Source of the DNA: Melaminivora jejuensis
GTDB taxonomy: Bacteria > Pseudomonadota > Gammaproteobacteria > Burkholderiales > Burkholderiaceae_C
Assembly: GCF_017811175.1 (NCBI RefSeq)
Contig: NZ_JACWIJ010000002.1
Location: forward strand, 1,426,001-1,490,000
Direction: 5' to 3'
DNA length: 64,000 nt
Position numbers and translations under genes: made by a program. This document shows positions 57,677 to 64,000 of the stretch, one piece after another. The notes beneath the pieces are model-generated. The model was not told the DNA's origin, searched no databases, and saw nothing but the letters and a program-made list of their open reading frames with translations. Position 1 is the stretch's first letter, and each line of letters starts with the position of its first letter.

Positions 57677-57693
57677 CAAGTGCTTGATTTCAT

Positions 57694-57769
57694 TGGTGGG
57701 TCGTGCAGGATTCGAACCTGCGACCAACGGATTAAAAGTCCGCTGCTCTACCGGCTGAGCTAACGACCC
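57694..57769 (-). tRNA. tRNA-Lys (anticodon UUU)
   Basis: 76 bases reading GGGTCGTTAGCTCAGCCGGT at the 5' end, CTTTTAA in the anticodon loop (anticodon UUU), GGTTCGAATCC in the T arm, and ACGACCC closing the acceptor stem. The discriminator A and CCA are encoded. All four arms pair. The accessory DNA on the left ends here, making it a likely island boundary, though no second copy of the tRNA 3' end was found in the window. Confidence 0.97.
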
Positions 57770-57830
57770 ACGGCCTTCATGAAAAGGCTCGCTGCAGCTC
57801 CAGCGAAGCCACAGAGTATAGCAATATTTT

Positions 57831-58661
57831 TTACGCGCTCGGGGCAGCAGCGCGGGCGATGCGATCGAGCAGCCAGCCGGCAGCGCACAAGCCGAAAGTC
57901 GCCGTCACCGCCACGCTGGAGCCATAGCCATGGCAGTTCAGCGTGCCATCGGCGCCTTCCAACTCGCAGGAGGCATGGGGCGGCGCCACCGCCTCGCGGC
58001 TGAAGACGCAGGGCAGACCGATGCGCTTGCCGCCCTGCGCAGCGCTGTGCTCGCGCCGCAGGCGGTAGCGCAACTGCGCCAGCAACGGGTCGTGCGTGGC
58101 GTGCGCCAGGTCGTCCACTTCCACCAGATGGCCCTGACGCTTGCCGCCGGCAGCCCCGGCGCTGATGAAGGGCAGGCGCGTGCGCAGCGCCCAGGCGGCC
58201 ATGGCCGTCTTGGCGCGAATCTGGTCGCAGGCGTCGATCACGGCCTGCACGCCCGGCGGCAGGATTTGCGGCCAGTTGCCCGGCTCGACGAATTCCTCCA
58301 CGCCATGCACCCGGCATTGCGGGTGAATCAGGGCGATGCGCTCGGCCATGGCCTGCACCTTGGACTGGCCCAGCGTGGGTGTCAGGGCGTGGATCTGCCG
58401 GTTGACGTTGGACTCGGCCACATGATCCAGGTCGATCAGCGTCAGTTGCCCGACACCGCTGCGCGCCAGCGCCTCGGCGGCCCAGGAGCCGACCCCGCCT
58501 ATGCCCACCACCGCCACATGGGCGGCGCGGATGGCAGTCGCCCCCGCCACGCCGTACAGGCGCGCTAGGCCGCCGAAGCGGCGCTCCAAGTCCGTCTTGC
58601 CAGCCAGTGGAGGCAGCGATGGCGCGGGATCGGCACGACCGGCGTCACTCAAGCGGGTCAC
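57831..58661 (-). CDS. tcdA: tRNA threonylcarbamoyladenosine dehydratase
   Basis: E1-like enzyme that cyclises t6A37 to ct6A in tRNAs decoding ANN codons, using ATP. The 276-residue protein has RRFGGLARLYGVAGATAIRA, the nucleotide motif VAVVGIGGVGSWAAEALARSG, IDLDHVAESNVNRQIHAL, DACDQIRAKTAM and a C-terminal FSREAVAPP region. Its ATG overlaps the cpoB stop (ATGA), so it is the last gene of the tolB-pal-cpoB unit. It lies next to tRNA-Lys(UUU), which is itself a t6A-bearing tRNA in bacteria generally. Confidence 0.95.
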   Translation of the reverse strand: MTRLSDAGRADPAPSLPPLAGKTDLERRFGGLARLYGVAGATAIRAAHVAVVGIGGVGSWAAEALARSGVGQLTLIDLDHVAESNVNRQIHALTPTLGQSKVQAMAERIALIHPQCRVHGVEEFVEPGNWPQILPPGVQAVIDACDQIRAKTAMAAWALRTRLPFISAGAAGGKRQGHLVEVDDLAHATHDPLLAQLRYRLRREHSAAQGGKRIGLPCVFSREAVAPPHASCELEGADGTLNCHGYGSSVAVTATFGLCAAGWLLDRIARAAAPSA

Positions 58662-59461
58662 TTCAGGCGCGCCAGGCGCTCCTTGGCCGCAGTGGCGGCT
58701 TCGGAGTTCGGATAGGTGCGCACCAGGTCTTCCAGCGTCTTGCGGGCAGCGCGCGTGTCCTTGAGCTCGATCTGGCAGTTAGCAATCGACAGCGCGGCCT
58801 CGGGCGCGCGCGCATGGCTGGGCGCGGCCGCCAGCAGGGCCTTGAAATTGTTGATGGCTTCCTTGTAGTCGCGCGTGGCGTATTGGGCATTGCCCAGCCA
58901 GAACAGCGCCGATGGCTGGTAGCCCGACTGCGGGTACTGCTTGATGAAGGCGCTGAAAGCCGTGCCGGCCTCGGCGAAGCGGCCCGAGCGGAACACCGCC
59001 AGGGCAGCCTCGAAGTCGCGCTTTTCTGCCGGGTCGGCCTGGAACTCGCGCCCGTCGAGGCTGACCTTGACTGGCTCGAACTGGCGCAGCCGCTCGTCCA
59101 CGCCCTGGGCGATGTCCTTTTGCCGGCGCTGTAGCTCGGCCACCTCGCGCTGCAGCTGCTCGTTTTGCCCGCGCAGCATGGCCTGCTCGGTACGCAGCGC
59201 CTCGATCTGCGTCTGCAGATCCAGCAGGCTGCGGCGCAGTTGCGAGACTTCGTCGCCCGAACGCTCGCCGGCACGCTGGCTGGCCTGGCCCAGGCTGTCC
59301 ATGCGCTGGCGCAGCTCCAGGATGGCGCGGCGCGCCTCGGAGTCCTCGAACAGTGCATGGCTGGGCGCCGACCACGACAGGGCGGCCACGAACATGGCGG
59401 CCAGCACGGCAGTGCGTTGCCGCGCTGCAGTCAATGCAGGAGTCAAGGCGGGACTTGCCAT
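58658..59461 (-). CDS. cpoB: Cell division coordinator CpoB (YbgF)
   Basis: Periplasmic protein that couples the Tol-Pal machine to septal peptidoglycan synthesis. In the 267-residue protein a signal peptide ending SAPSHA is followed by FEDSEARRAILELRQRMD and a trimerising coiled coil (about 40-125). Three TPRs (about 140-265) follow, with FEAALAVFRSGRFAEAGTAF, SALFWLGNAQYATRDYKEAI and KTLEDLVRTYPNSEAATAA. The start overlaps the pal stop (TGATG) and its stop overlaps tcdA. Confidence 0.95.
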   Translation of the reverse strand: MASPALTPALTAARQRTAVLAAMFVAALSWSAPSHALFEDSEARRAILELRQRMDSLGQASQRAGERSGDEVSQLRRSLLDLQTQIEALRTEQAMLRGQNEQLQREVAELQRRQKDIAQGVDERLRQFEPVKVSLDGREFQADPAEKRDFEAALAVFRSGRFAEAGTAFSAFIKQYPQSGYQPSALFWLGNAQYATRDYKEAINNFKALLAAAPSHARAPEAALSIANCQIELKDTRAARKTLEDLVRTYPNSEAATAAKERLARLK

Positions 59462-60012
59462 CAGCGGTACGACAGCTCGGCGCGGCGGTTCTGCGAGTAG
59501 GCGTCCTCATTGAAGCCGGACACGGCGGGCTTTTCCTTGCCGAAGCTCACGGCCTCCATCTGGACATCGGTCACGCCCAGCAGCGCCAGTGAGCGGCGCA
59601 CGGCCTCGGCGCGCTTTTGGCCCAGTGCCAAGTTGTACTCGCGGCCACCGCGCTCGTCAGTGTGGCCTTCGATCATGACCTTGCGCCCGGGCGCAGCCTT
59701 GAGGAAACGCGCGTGGCCTTCCAGCACCGACTGGTACTCGGGCCTGACGGCATAGCTGTCGAAGTCGAAGTAGATGATGCGCGCCACCCCCACCGGGCCG
59801 CCATCGCCCTGGCCCGCTTGCGTCAGATCGACCGGAGCGACACCGCTTTGGCCCATGCTGCCGGCATCGGCGCCAGGGGCGGCGGGCATGGTGGAGGTCG
59901 CGCCGCGATCTTCGACCGGAACATCGTCGAGCTTGACGCCGGAGCTGCAACCGGCCACCAAGGCCACAATCGCTAGCGCAGCACCGGTACGCTTGAGGGA
60001 AAACTGGATCAT
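59461..60012 (-). CDS. pal: Peptidoglycan-associated lipoprotein Pal
   Basis: Outer-membrane lipoprotein that binds peptidoglycan and TolB. In the 183-residue protein the lipobox is IVALVAGCSS (Cys at residue 22), followed by a linker of about 50 residues. The OmpA-like domain carries IIYFDFDSYAVRPEYQSVLE and KVMIEGHTDERGGREYN, with the DAP-binding Asp and Arg, and QNRRAELSYR at the end. It lies about 80 bases after tolB. Confidence 0.97.
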   Translation of the reverse strand: MIQFSLKRTGAALAIVALVAGCSSGVKLDDVPVEDRGATSTMPAAPGADAGSMGQSGVAPVDLTQAGQGDGGPVGVARIIYFDFDSYAVRPEYQSVLEGHARFLKAAPGRKVMIEGHTDERGGREYNLALGQKRAEAVRRSLALLGVTDVQMEAVSFGKEKPAVSGFNEDAYSQNRRAELSYR

Positions 60013-60093
60013 CTGGATGCTCCTGGGAATGAAAGGAAAACAGGTTCGTGGAAAAGGATGCGGTGGCCTGGCGGCACTGGTCGCTGCTGCGGA

Positions 60094-61446
60094 TCACTGA
60101 CGGGGGAAAGGCCCCCAGTCGGGTTCGCGGATGTCCCCGCCCTGCCCGGCCAGACGCGCCTTGATCTTGCCGTCCAGCGTGGTGGTCATCAGGGCATCGC
60201 GGCCCTGCTGCTGGGTGGCATAGACGATCAGGCGGCTATTGGGGGCGAAGCTGGGGCTTTCGTCCGCCGCCGTGTCGGTGACTGCAGCCACGGTGCCAGA
60301 TTTCAAGTCCATGACGTGCAGTTTGTAGCCGCCGCCGACGCGCGAGATGTAGGCCAGCCACTGACCATCGGGGCTGATGGCCGGAGAAATGTTGTAGGAA
60401 CCCTGGAAGGTCACGCGCTCGGCGCCGCCGCCGCTGGCAGCCACGCGGTAGATTTGCGGCGAGCCGCCCCGGTCGCTGACGAAGTAGATGCTGCGCCCGT
60501 CGCTGGAGAAAGCCGGCTCGGTGTCGATGCCGCTGCTTTGCATCAGGCGGCGCGGCTCGCCGCCGCCGGCGTCGATGGTGTAGAGCTGCGAGCCACCGTC
60601 GCGGCTCAGCGTCACGGCCAGCTGGCGGCCATCGGGCGACCAGGCCGGGGCGCTGTTGGAGCCGCGGAAGTTGGCGATCAGGCGCCGCCGGCCGCTGGCC
60701 ACGTCGTGTACATAGACCACGGGCTTGCGCGACTCGAAGGACACATAGGCCAGTTGCGCGCCGGTGGGCGACCAGGCCGGCGAGATGATGGGCTCAGGGC
60801 TGGACAGGGCCGACTGGGCGTTCTCGCCGTCCGAGTCGGCCACCCACAGGCTGTAGCGTCCGCCCACCTTGGTGACGTAGGCGATGCGCGTGGAGAACAC
60901 GCCGCGCTCGCCCGTCAGCTTTTCATAGATGTAGTCGGCGATGCGGTGCGCCACCAGGCGCAGGTCGGCCTGGGTGACGGTGAAGCTCTGCCCGCCCAGA
61001 TCCTGGCCCTTGACCACGTCCCACAGGCGAAAGCGCACGTCGAAGCGCCCATCGGCCAGCCGCGTGATGCTGCCCGATGCCAGCGCATCGGCGCGGCGCT
61101 GGCGCCACAGGGCCAGGTCGGGGCGCGAGGTCTCATCCAGCGCCACGCCGGCGGCATCCACGCCGACGAAGCGACCGCTGCGCTCCAGGTCGGCCTGCAC
61201 GATGGCGGAAATCTTCTGCGGCGACTGTGCCTCGCCGCGAAACGGCGCCAGGGCAATGGGCAGCTGCGTCAGCCCGACACCGGTGATCTCCACGCGGAAC
61301 TGCGCCAGCGCCGGCAGGGCGCAGCCGGCAGCCAAGGCCAGCGCCGCGCCGCGCCGCGACAGAGCTGGCAGGGAGCAAGGGCGAGAGTCCACGGCAGAGG
61401 AGACAGGCGAAGATGGGAAAGAGAGAGGGGAGCGGACGGTACGCAT
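60094..61446 (-). CDS. tolB: Tol-Pal system protein TolB
   Basis: Periplasmic beta-propeller that shuttles between TolA and Pal. From the ATG at 61446 (61464 and 61473 are possible) it has 450 residues. A signal peptide ends near ALPALA; QFRVEITGVGLTQLPIALAP is the TolB N-terminal domain. Five or six WD-like blades follow, each with a SPAWSPTGAQLAYVSFES-like core (also APAWSPDGRQLA, EPAFSSDGRSIYF, SPAISPDGQWLAY). tolQRA are not in the window; pal and cpoB follow. Confidence 0.96.
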   Translation of the reverse strand: MRTVRSPLSFPSSPVSSAVDSRPCSLPALSRRGAALALAAGCALPALAQFRVEITGVGLTQLPIALAPFRGEAQSPQKISAIVQADLERSGRFVGVDAAGVALDETSRPDLALWRQRRADALASGSITRLADGRFDVRFRLWDVVKGQDLGGQSFTVTQADLRLVAHRIADYIYEKLTGERGVFSTRIAYVTKVGGRYSLWVADSDGENAQSALSSPEPIISPAWSPTGAQLAYVSFESRKPVVYVHDVASGRRRLIANFRGSNSAPAWSPDGRQLAVTLSRDGGSQLYTIDAGGGEPRRLMQSSGIDTEPAFSSDGRSIYFVSDRGGSPQIYRVAASGGGAERVTFQGSYNISPAISPDGQWLAYISRVGGGYKLHVMDLKSGTVAAVTDTAADESPSFAPNSRLIVYATQQQGRDALMTTTLDGKIKARLAGQGGDIREPDWGPFPRQ

Positions 61447-61606
61447 GGGCGTCTGTGAATCCATGGAGTGCAAGACCTTCGAAGCAGGGCGACAGAGAGG
61501 ACGACAGAGCCGTGCATGTTACACATCGCGCTGCCCGGCCCGTGCCAGACTGCGCCGCTTTGTCGCCCCGCTGAAGCCATTTGTGCGTCCGTAGAATCCG
61601 CCCCTC

Positions 61607-63391
61607 ATGCAAGAAAAGAATCATAGCGCCGCGCCAGCCCCCGGAGCGCCGCCGCTGCCCCTGCTGCAGCGCCTCAGGCGCCTGCACGCCTACTTCGGCC
61701 ACCAGCGCCTGGCCTGGGGCCTGGCCCTGCTGGCCACCCTGGTGGGCGCGGCCACCGAGCCGCTGATCCCGGCGCTGCTCAAGCCGCTGCTCGACCAGGG
61801 CTTCACCGATGGCTCGCTGCAGCTGTGGATGGTGCCGGTGACCATCATCGGGGTGTTCTTCATCCGCGGGCTGGCGCAGTTCTCCGGCCAGTACGCGCTG
61901 GCGCGCATCGCCAACGAGGGCATGTTGCGCCTGCGCACCGCGCTGTTCGAGCGGCTGATGGTGGCGCAGATGGAGCTGTTTGCCCGCCAGTCGGCCAGCA
62001 CGCTGTCCAACACCGTGGTCTATGAGGTGCAGACCGGCTTCACCGCTCTGGTGCAGGCGCTGATGGGCCTGTCGCGCGACGGCTTCACGCTGGTGGCGCT
62101 GCTGGGTTATCTGATCTACCTGAACTGGCAGCTCACCCTGATCGTCGCCATCATGGTGCCGGGCGTGGCCTGGATCATGAAGACGCTGTCGCGCCGGCTC
62201 TACCGCATCACCAAGACCAGCCAGCAGGCCACCGACGACCTGGCCTACGTGGTCGAGGAAAACGTGCTGGCGCATCGTATGGTGCGCCTGCACGGCGCGC
62301 AGGCGCAGCAGGCCGAGCGCTTCGGCGCCTTGAGCCAGCAGCTGCGCCGCCTGGCCATCAAGTCCACCATCGCCTCGGCGGCCATGACGCCGACCACCCA
62401 GCTGCTGGCCGCCGGCGCCCTGTCGGCGGTCATCGTGATTGCGCTGTGGCAAAGCCACGGCAGCGCCGGCAGCGCCAGCGAGGTCACGGTGGGCGGCTTT
62501 GCCTCCTTCATCGCCGCCATGCTGATGCTGATCGCGCCCATCCGCCGCCTGGCCGACGTGGCCAACCCGATCACGCGCGGCGTGGCTGCGCTCGAACGCG
62601 GCCTGCTGCTCATCAGCCAGACCCAGCCCGAGGACAGCGGCACGTACCAGGTGCAGCGCGCGTGCGGGGCCATCGAGCTGCAGGGCGTATCCGTCCACTT
62701 CGAAGGCAGCGAGGCGCGCGCTCTGCACGGGGTGTCGCTGGCCATCGCGCCGGGCGAGGTGGTGGCGCTGGTCGGCCCTTCTGGCGCGGGCAAGACCACG
62801 CTGGTCAACCTGCTGCCGCGCTTCATCGTGCCGTCGGGTGGCCGTGTGCTGCTCGACGGCGTGGCGCTGCAGGACTGGCGGCTCGATGCGCTGCGCGCGC
62901 AGTTCGCGCTGGTCAGCCAGGATGTGGTCATGTTCAACGACAGCATCGCCGCCAACGTGGCGCTGGGCGCGGCCATCGACGAGCAGCGCGTGCAGCAGTG
63001 CCTGGCGGCGGCCAATCTGGCCGAGCACGTCGCCGCCCTGCCCCAGGGGATGCACACCGTGGTCGGGCACAACGCCACGCAGCTGTCGGGCGGCCAGCGC
63101 CAGCGCCTGGCCATTGCCCGGGCACTGTACCGCGATGCGCCCATCCTGATCCTGGACGAGGCCACCTCGGCGCTGGACACCGAGTCCGAGCGCCTGGTGC
63201 AGGACGCCCTGCAGCAGCTGATGCGCGGGCGCACCACACTGGTCATCGCGCACCGGCTGTCCACCATCGAGCACGCCGACCGCGTGGTCGTCATGGAGCG
63301 CGGCCAGATCGCCGAGCAGGGCACGCACGCCGAATTGCTGGCGCTGGGCGGGCTGTATGCGCGGCTGCAGGTGCGCCCGACAGGTGCCTGA
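61607..63391 (+). CDS. msbA: Lipid A export ATP-binding/permease protein MsbA
   Basis: Flips lipid A-core across the inner membrane. The 594-residue half-transporter has six helices in the first 330 residues, with GATEPLIPALLKPLLDQGF replaced here by AATEPLIPALLKPLLDQGFT-type sequence (read AATEPLIPALLKPLLDQ), FFIRGLAQFSGQYALARIAN and the NTVVYEVQTG intracellular loop. The ATPase domain has Walker [37 protein letters not shown], Walker B LILDEATSALDTESE and the switch His in VIAHRLSTIEHAD. It is divergent from tolB. Confidence 0.93.
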   Translation: MQEKNHSAAPAPGAPPLPLLQRLRRLHAYFGHQRLAWGLALLATLVGAATEPLIPALLKPLLDQGFTDGSLQLWMVPVTIIGVFFIRGLAQFSGQYALARIANEGMLRLRTALFERLMVAQMELFARQSASTLSNTVVYEVQTGFTALVQALMGLSRDGFTLVALLGYLIYLNWQLTLIVAIMVPGVAWIMKTLSRRLYRITKTSQQATDDLAYVVEENVLAHRMVRLHGAQAQQAERFGALSQQLRRLAIKSTIASAAMTPTTQLLAAGALSAVIVIALWQSHGSAGSASEVTVGGFASFIAAMLMLIAPIRRLADVANPITRGVAALERGLLLISQTQPEDSGTYQVQRACGAIELQGVSVHFEGSEARALHGVSLAIAPGEVVALVGPSGAGKTTLVNLLPRFIVPSGGRVLLDGVALQDWRLDALRAQFALVSQDVVMFNDSIAANVALGAAIDEQRVQQCLAAANLAEHVAALPQGMHTVVGHNATQLSGGQRQRLAIARALYRDAPILILDEATSALDTESERLVQDALQQLMRGRTTLVIAHRLSTIEHADRVVVMERGQIAEQGTHAELLALGGLYARLQVRPTGA

Positions 63392-63401
63392 CAAGCCTTT
63401 T

Positions 63402-63466
63402 TTGCTACTTTAATAATAGCTGTCAGCGCTTGCCTGGAGCGGATTTCAAGCACTTTTCATATAAAT
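63402..63466 (+). repeat. Dispersed ATAGCTG repeat, copy 12
   Basis: TTTAATAATAGCTGTCAGCG, then CTTGCCTGGAGCGGATTTCA and AGCACTTTTCATA, ten bases after the msbA stop. Confidence 0.8.
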
Positions 63467-63497
63467 TCTGGTGGTGCTGACCTGGCCTTGCCTGGCG

Positions 63498-64000
63498 CTA
63501 CCAGCGCCCGCGCTGGGGCTGGCGTCGGCGCAGGCTTTGCGCCACCAGCTCGACCATGTCGTCGCGTCCAGCCTGGCGGGCGAAGTCCAGTGCCGTCAGA
63601 CGCAAGTCATTGCGGGTGGTCGGATCCGCCCCCTCCTGCACCAGCAGCCGCGCTGCTGGCGCACTGCCGTAGCGCACGGCCATCATCAGCGGCGTCGTGC
63701 CATTGGGCGAGGCAGCGTCGATGTAGGCATGGTGGCCCAGCAACAGCGCCACCATGGCGGACGCATCGTCGCTAGTGGACGAGGCGGCGTAGTGCAGCGG
63801 CGTCCAGCCCTCCTGGTTCACGTCGGCGCCGCGTGCCAATAAGGCGCGGGCGCTGGGCAGATGGCCGCGCAGCGCCGCCATCATCAGCGGCGTCTCGCCC
63901 TTGGCATTGCGCGCATTCACGTCCAGGCGCGGCGCCTGCAGCAGGGCGGCCGCTGCCTGGTAGGACTCGCCGTGCAGGGCCAGCACCAGTGCCGGCTCGC
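63498..64000 (-). CDS. Ankyrin-repeat protein (partial, N-terminus off the right edge)
   Basis: The frame is open to base 64000, so the true start lies beyond. The visible 167 codons hold four ankyrin repeats, with family positions filled in GETPLMMAALRGHLPSARAL, LLARGADVNQEGWTPLHYAA, GTTPLMMAVRYGSAPAARLL and ALDFARQAGRDDMVELV. The C-terminus is basic (QSLRRRQPQRGRW). Short exported ankyrin proteins are common near catalase or cell-envelope genes in this group, but the signal peptide region is not visible, so location is unknown. Confidence 0.88.
   Translation of the reverse strand, partial: EPALVLALHGESYQAAAALLQAPRLDVNARNAKGETPLMMAALRGHLPSARALLARGADVNQEGWTPLHYAASSTSDDASAMVALLLGHHAYIDAASPNGTTPLMMAVRYGSAPAARLLVQEGADPTTRNDLRLTALDFARQAGRDDMVELVAQSLRRRQPQRGRW

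Noticed and set aside
54738..57690. Intact cyclic-di-GMP enzyme
   Set aside because: The GGDEF motif is missing, a frameshift is present and an IS cuts the EAL domain, so it is annotated as a pseudogene.
57545..57763. Small plus-strand open frame running through the tRNA
   Set aside because: Its C-terminal residues (CRIRTCDQRIKSPLLYRLS) are the translated complement of tRNA-Lys, a common artefact.

Overview
This window reads as chromosomal DNA of a betaproteobacterium of the order Burkholderiales, most likely family Comamonadaceae (Acidovorax/Alicycliphilus/Melaminivora-like). That placement rests on the high GC content, the protein sequences, gene neighbourhoods typical of the group (purD-hemF-rsfS-rlmH-maf, odhA-odhB-lpdA, tolB-pal-cpoB) and a dispersed ATAGCTG...CGCTTG intergenic repeat. 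I could not run a database search, so genus is inference.

Layout. 1-4442: partial aldehyde dehydrogenase, inorganic pyrophosphatase, a CheW protein, a GNAT-like protein and a P-II regulator. 4525-9811 (minus strand): maf, rlmH, rsfS with a histone-H1-like tail, hemF, purD and a YebC regulator. 9898-14152 (plus): HerA-like NTPase, dienoyl-CoA-isomerase-like crotonase, serine/threonine dehydratase and upp. 14233-19864: an AI-2E-type permease fused to a GAF domain, exonuclease I and an MltB-type transglycosylase. 20052-26452 (minus): clpA, clpS and dnaE. 26584-31695: bamD, a PP2C phosphatase, an exported coiled-coil protein with zapE, then lpdA. 31800-36005: odhB and odhA, so the oxoglutarate dehydrogenase set is complete. 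36203-38167: a second AI-2E permease overlapping a tandem universal stress protein. 38238-46716 (minus): hydroxypyruvate isomerase and a YejABEF-type peptide/microcin C ABC importer whose operon is split by two toxin-antitoxin modules (HigBA and MntA/HepT) and a small methyltransferase gene. 46820-52866: fabI, a secreted ATP-dependent DNA ligase (LigE type), an Orn/Lys/Arg decarboxylase, and an NfeD/stomatin pair. 52887-57693: an accessory island beside tRNA-Lys, holding a small acidic protein, a phage-type ERF + YqaJ recombination pair, a decayed GGDEF-EAL gene, and one IS5-family element nested inside another. 57831-63391: tcdA, cpoB, pal, tolB and msbA, followed by a partial ankyrin-repeat gene.

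Six genes (clpS, dnaE, the universal stress gene, yejA, the ligase and the acidic protein) each need exactly one extra base, in or beside a C/G run, to read through. As dnaE is essential, the simplest reading is systematic undercalling of homopolymers in the assembly. The coding annotation is given as if corrected, with each site marked. Two IS transposase discontinuities are different in kind and are treated separately.

The most interesting biology is the yej operon with its two embedded toxin-antitoxin modules. HigA's probable operator lies inside the transcription unit, so an addiction module may influence expression of a peptide importer. Next in interest are the small dispersed repeat (12 copies, one inside the yejF coding sequence), the AI-2E-GAF fusion, the RsfS tail and the orphan ERF/YqaJ pair.
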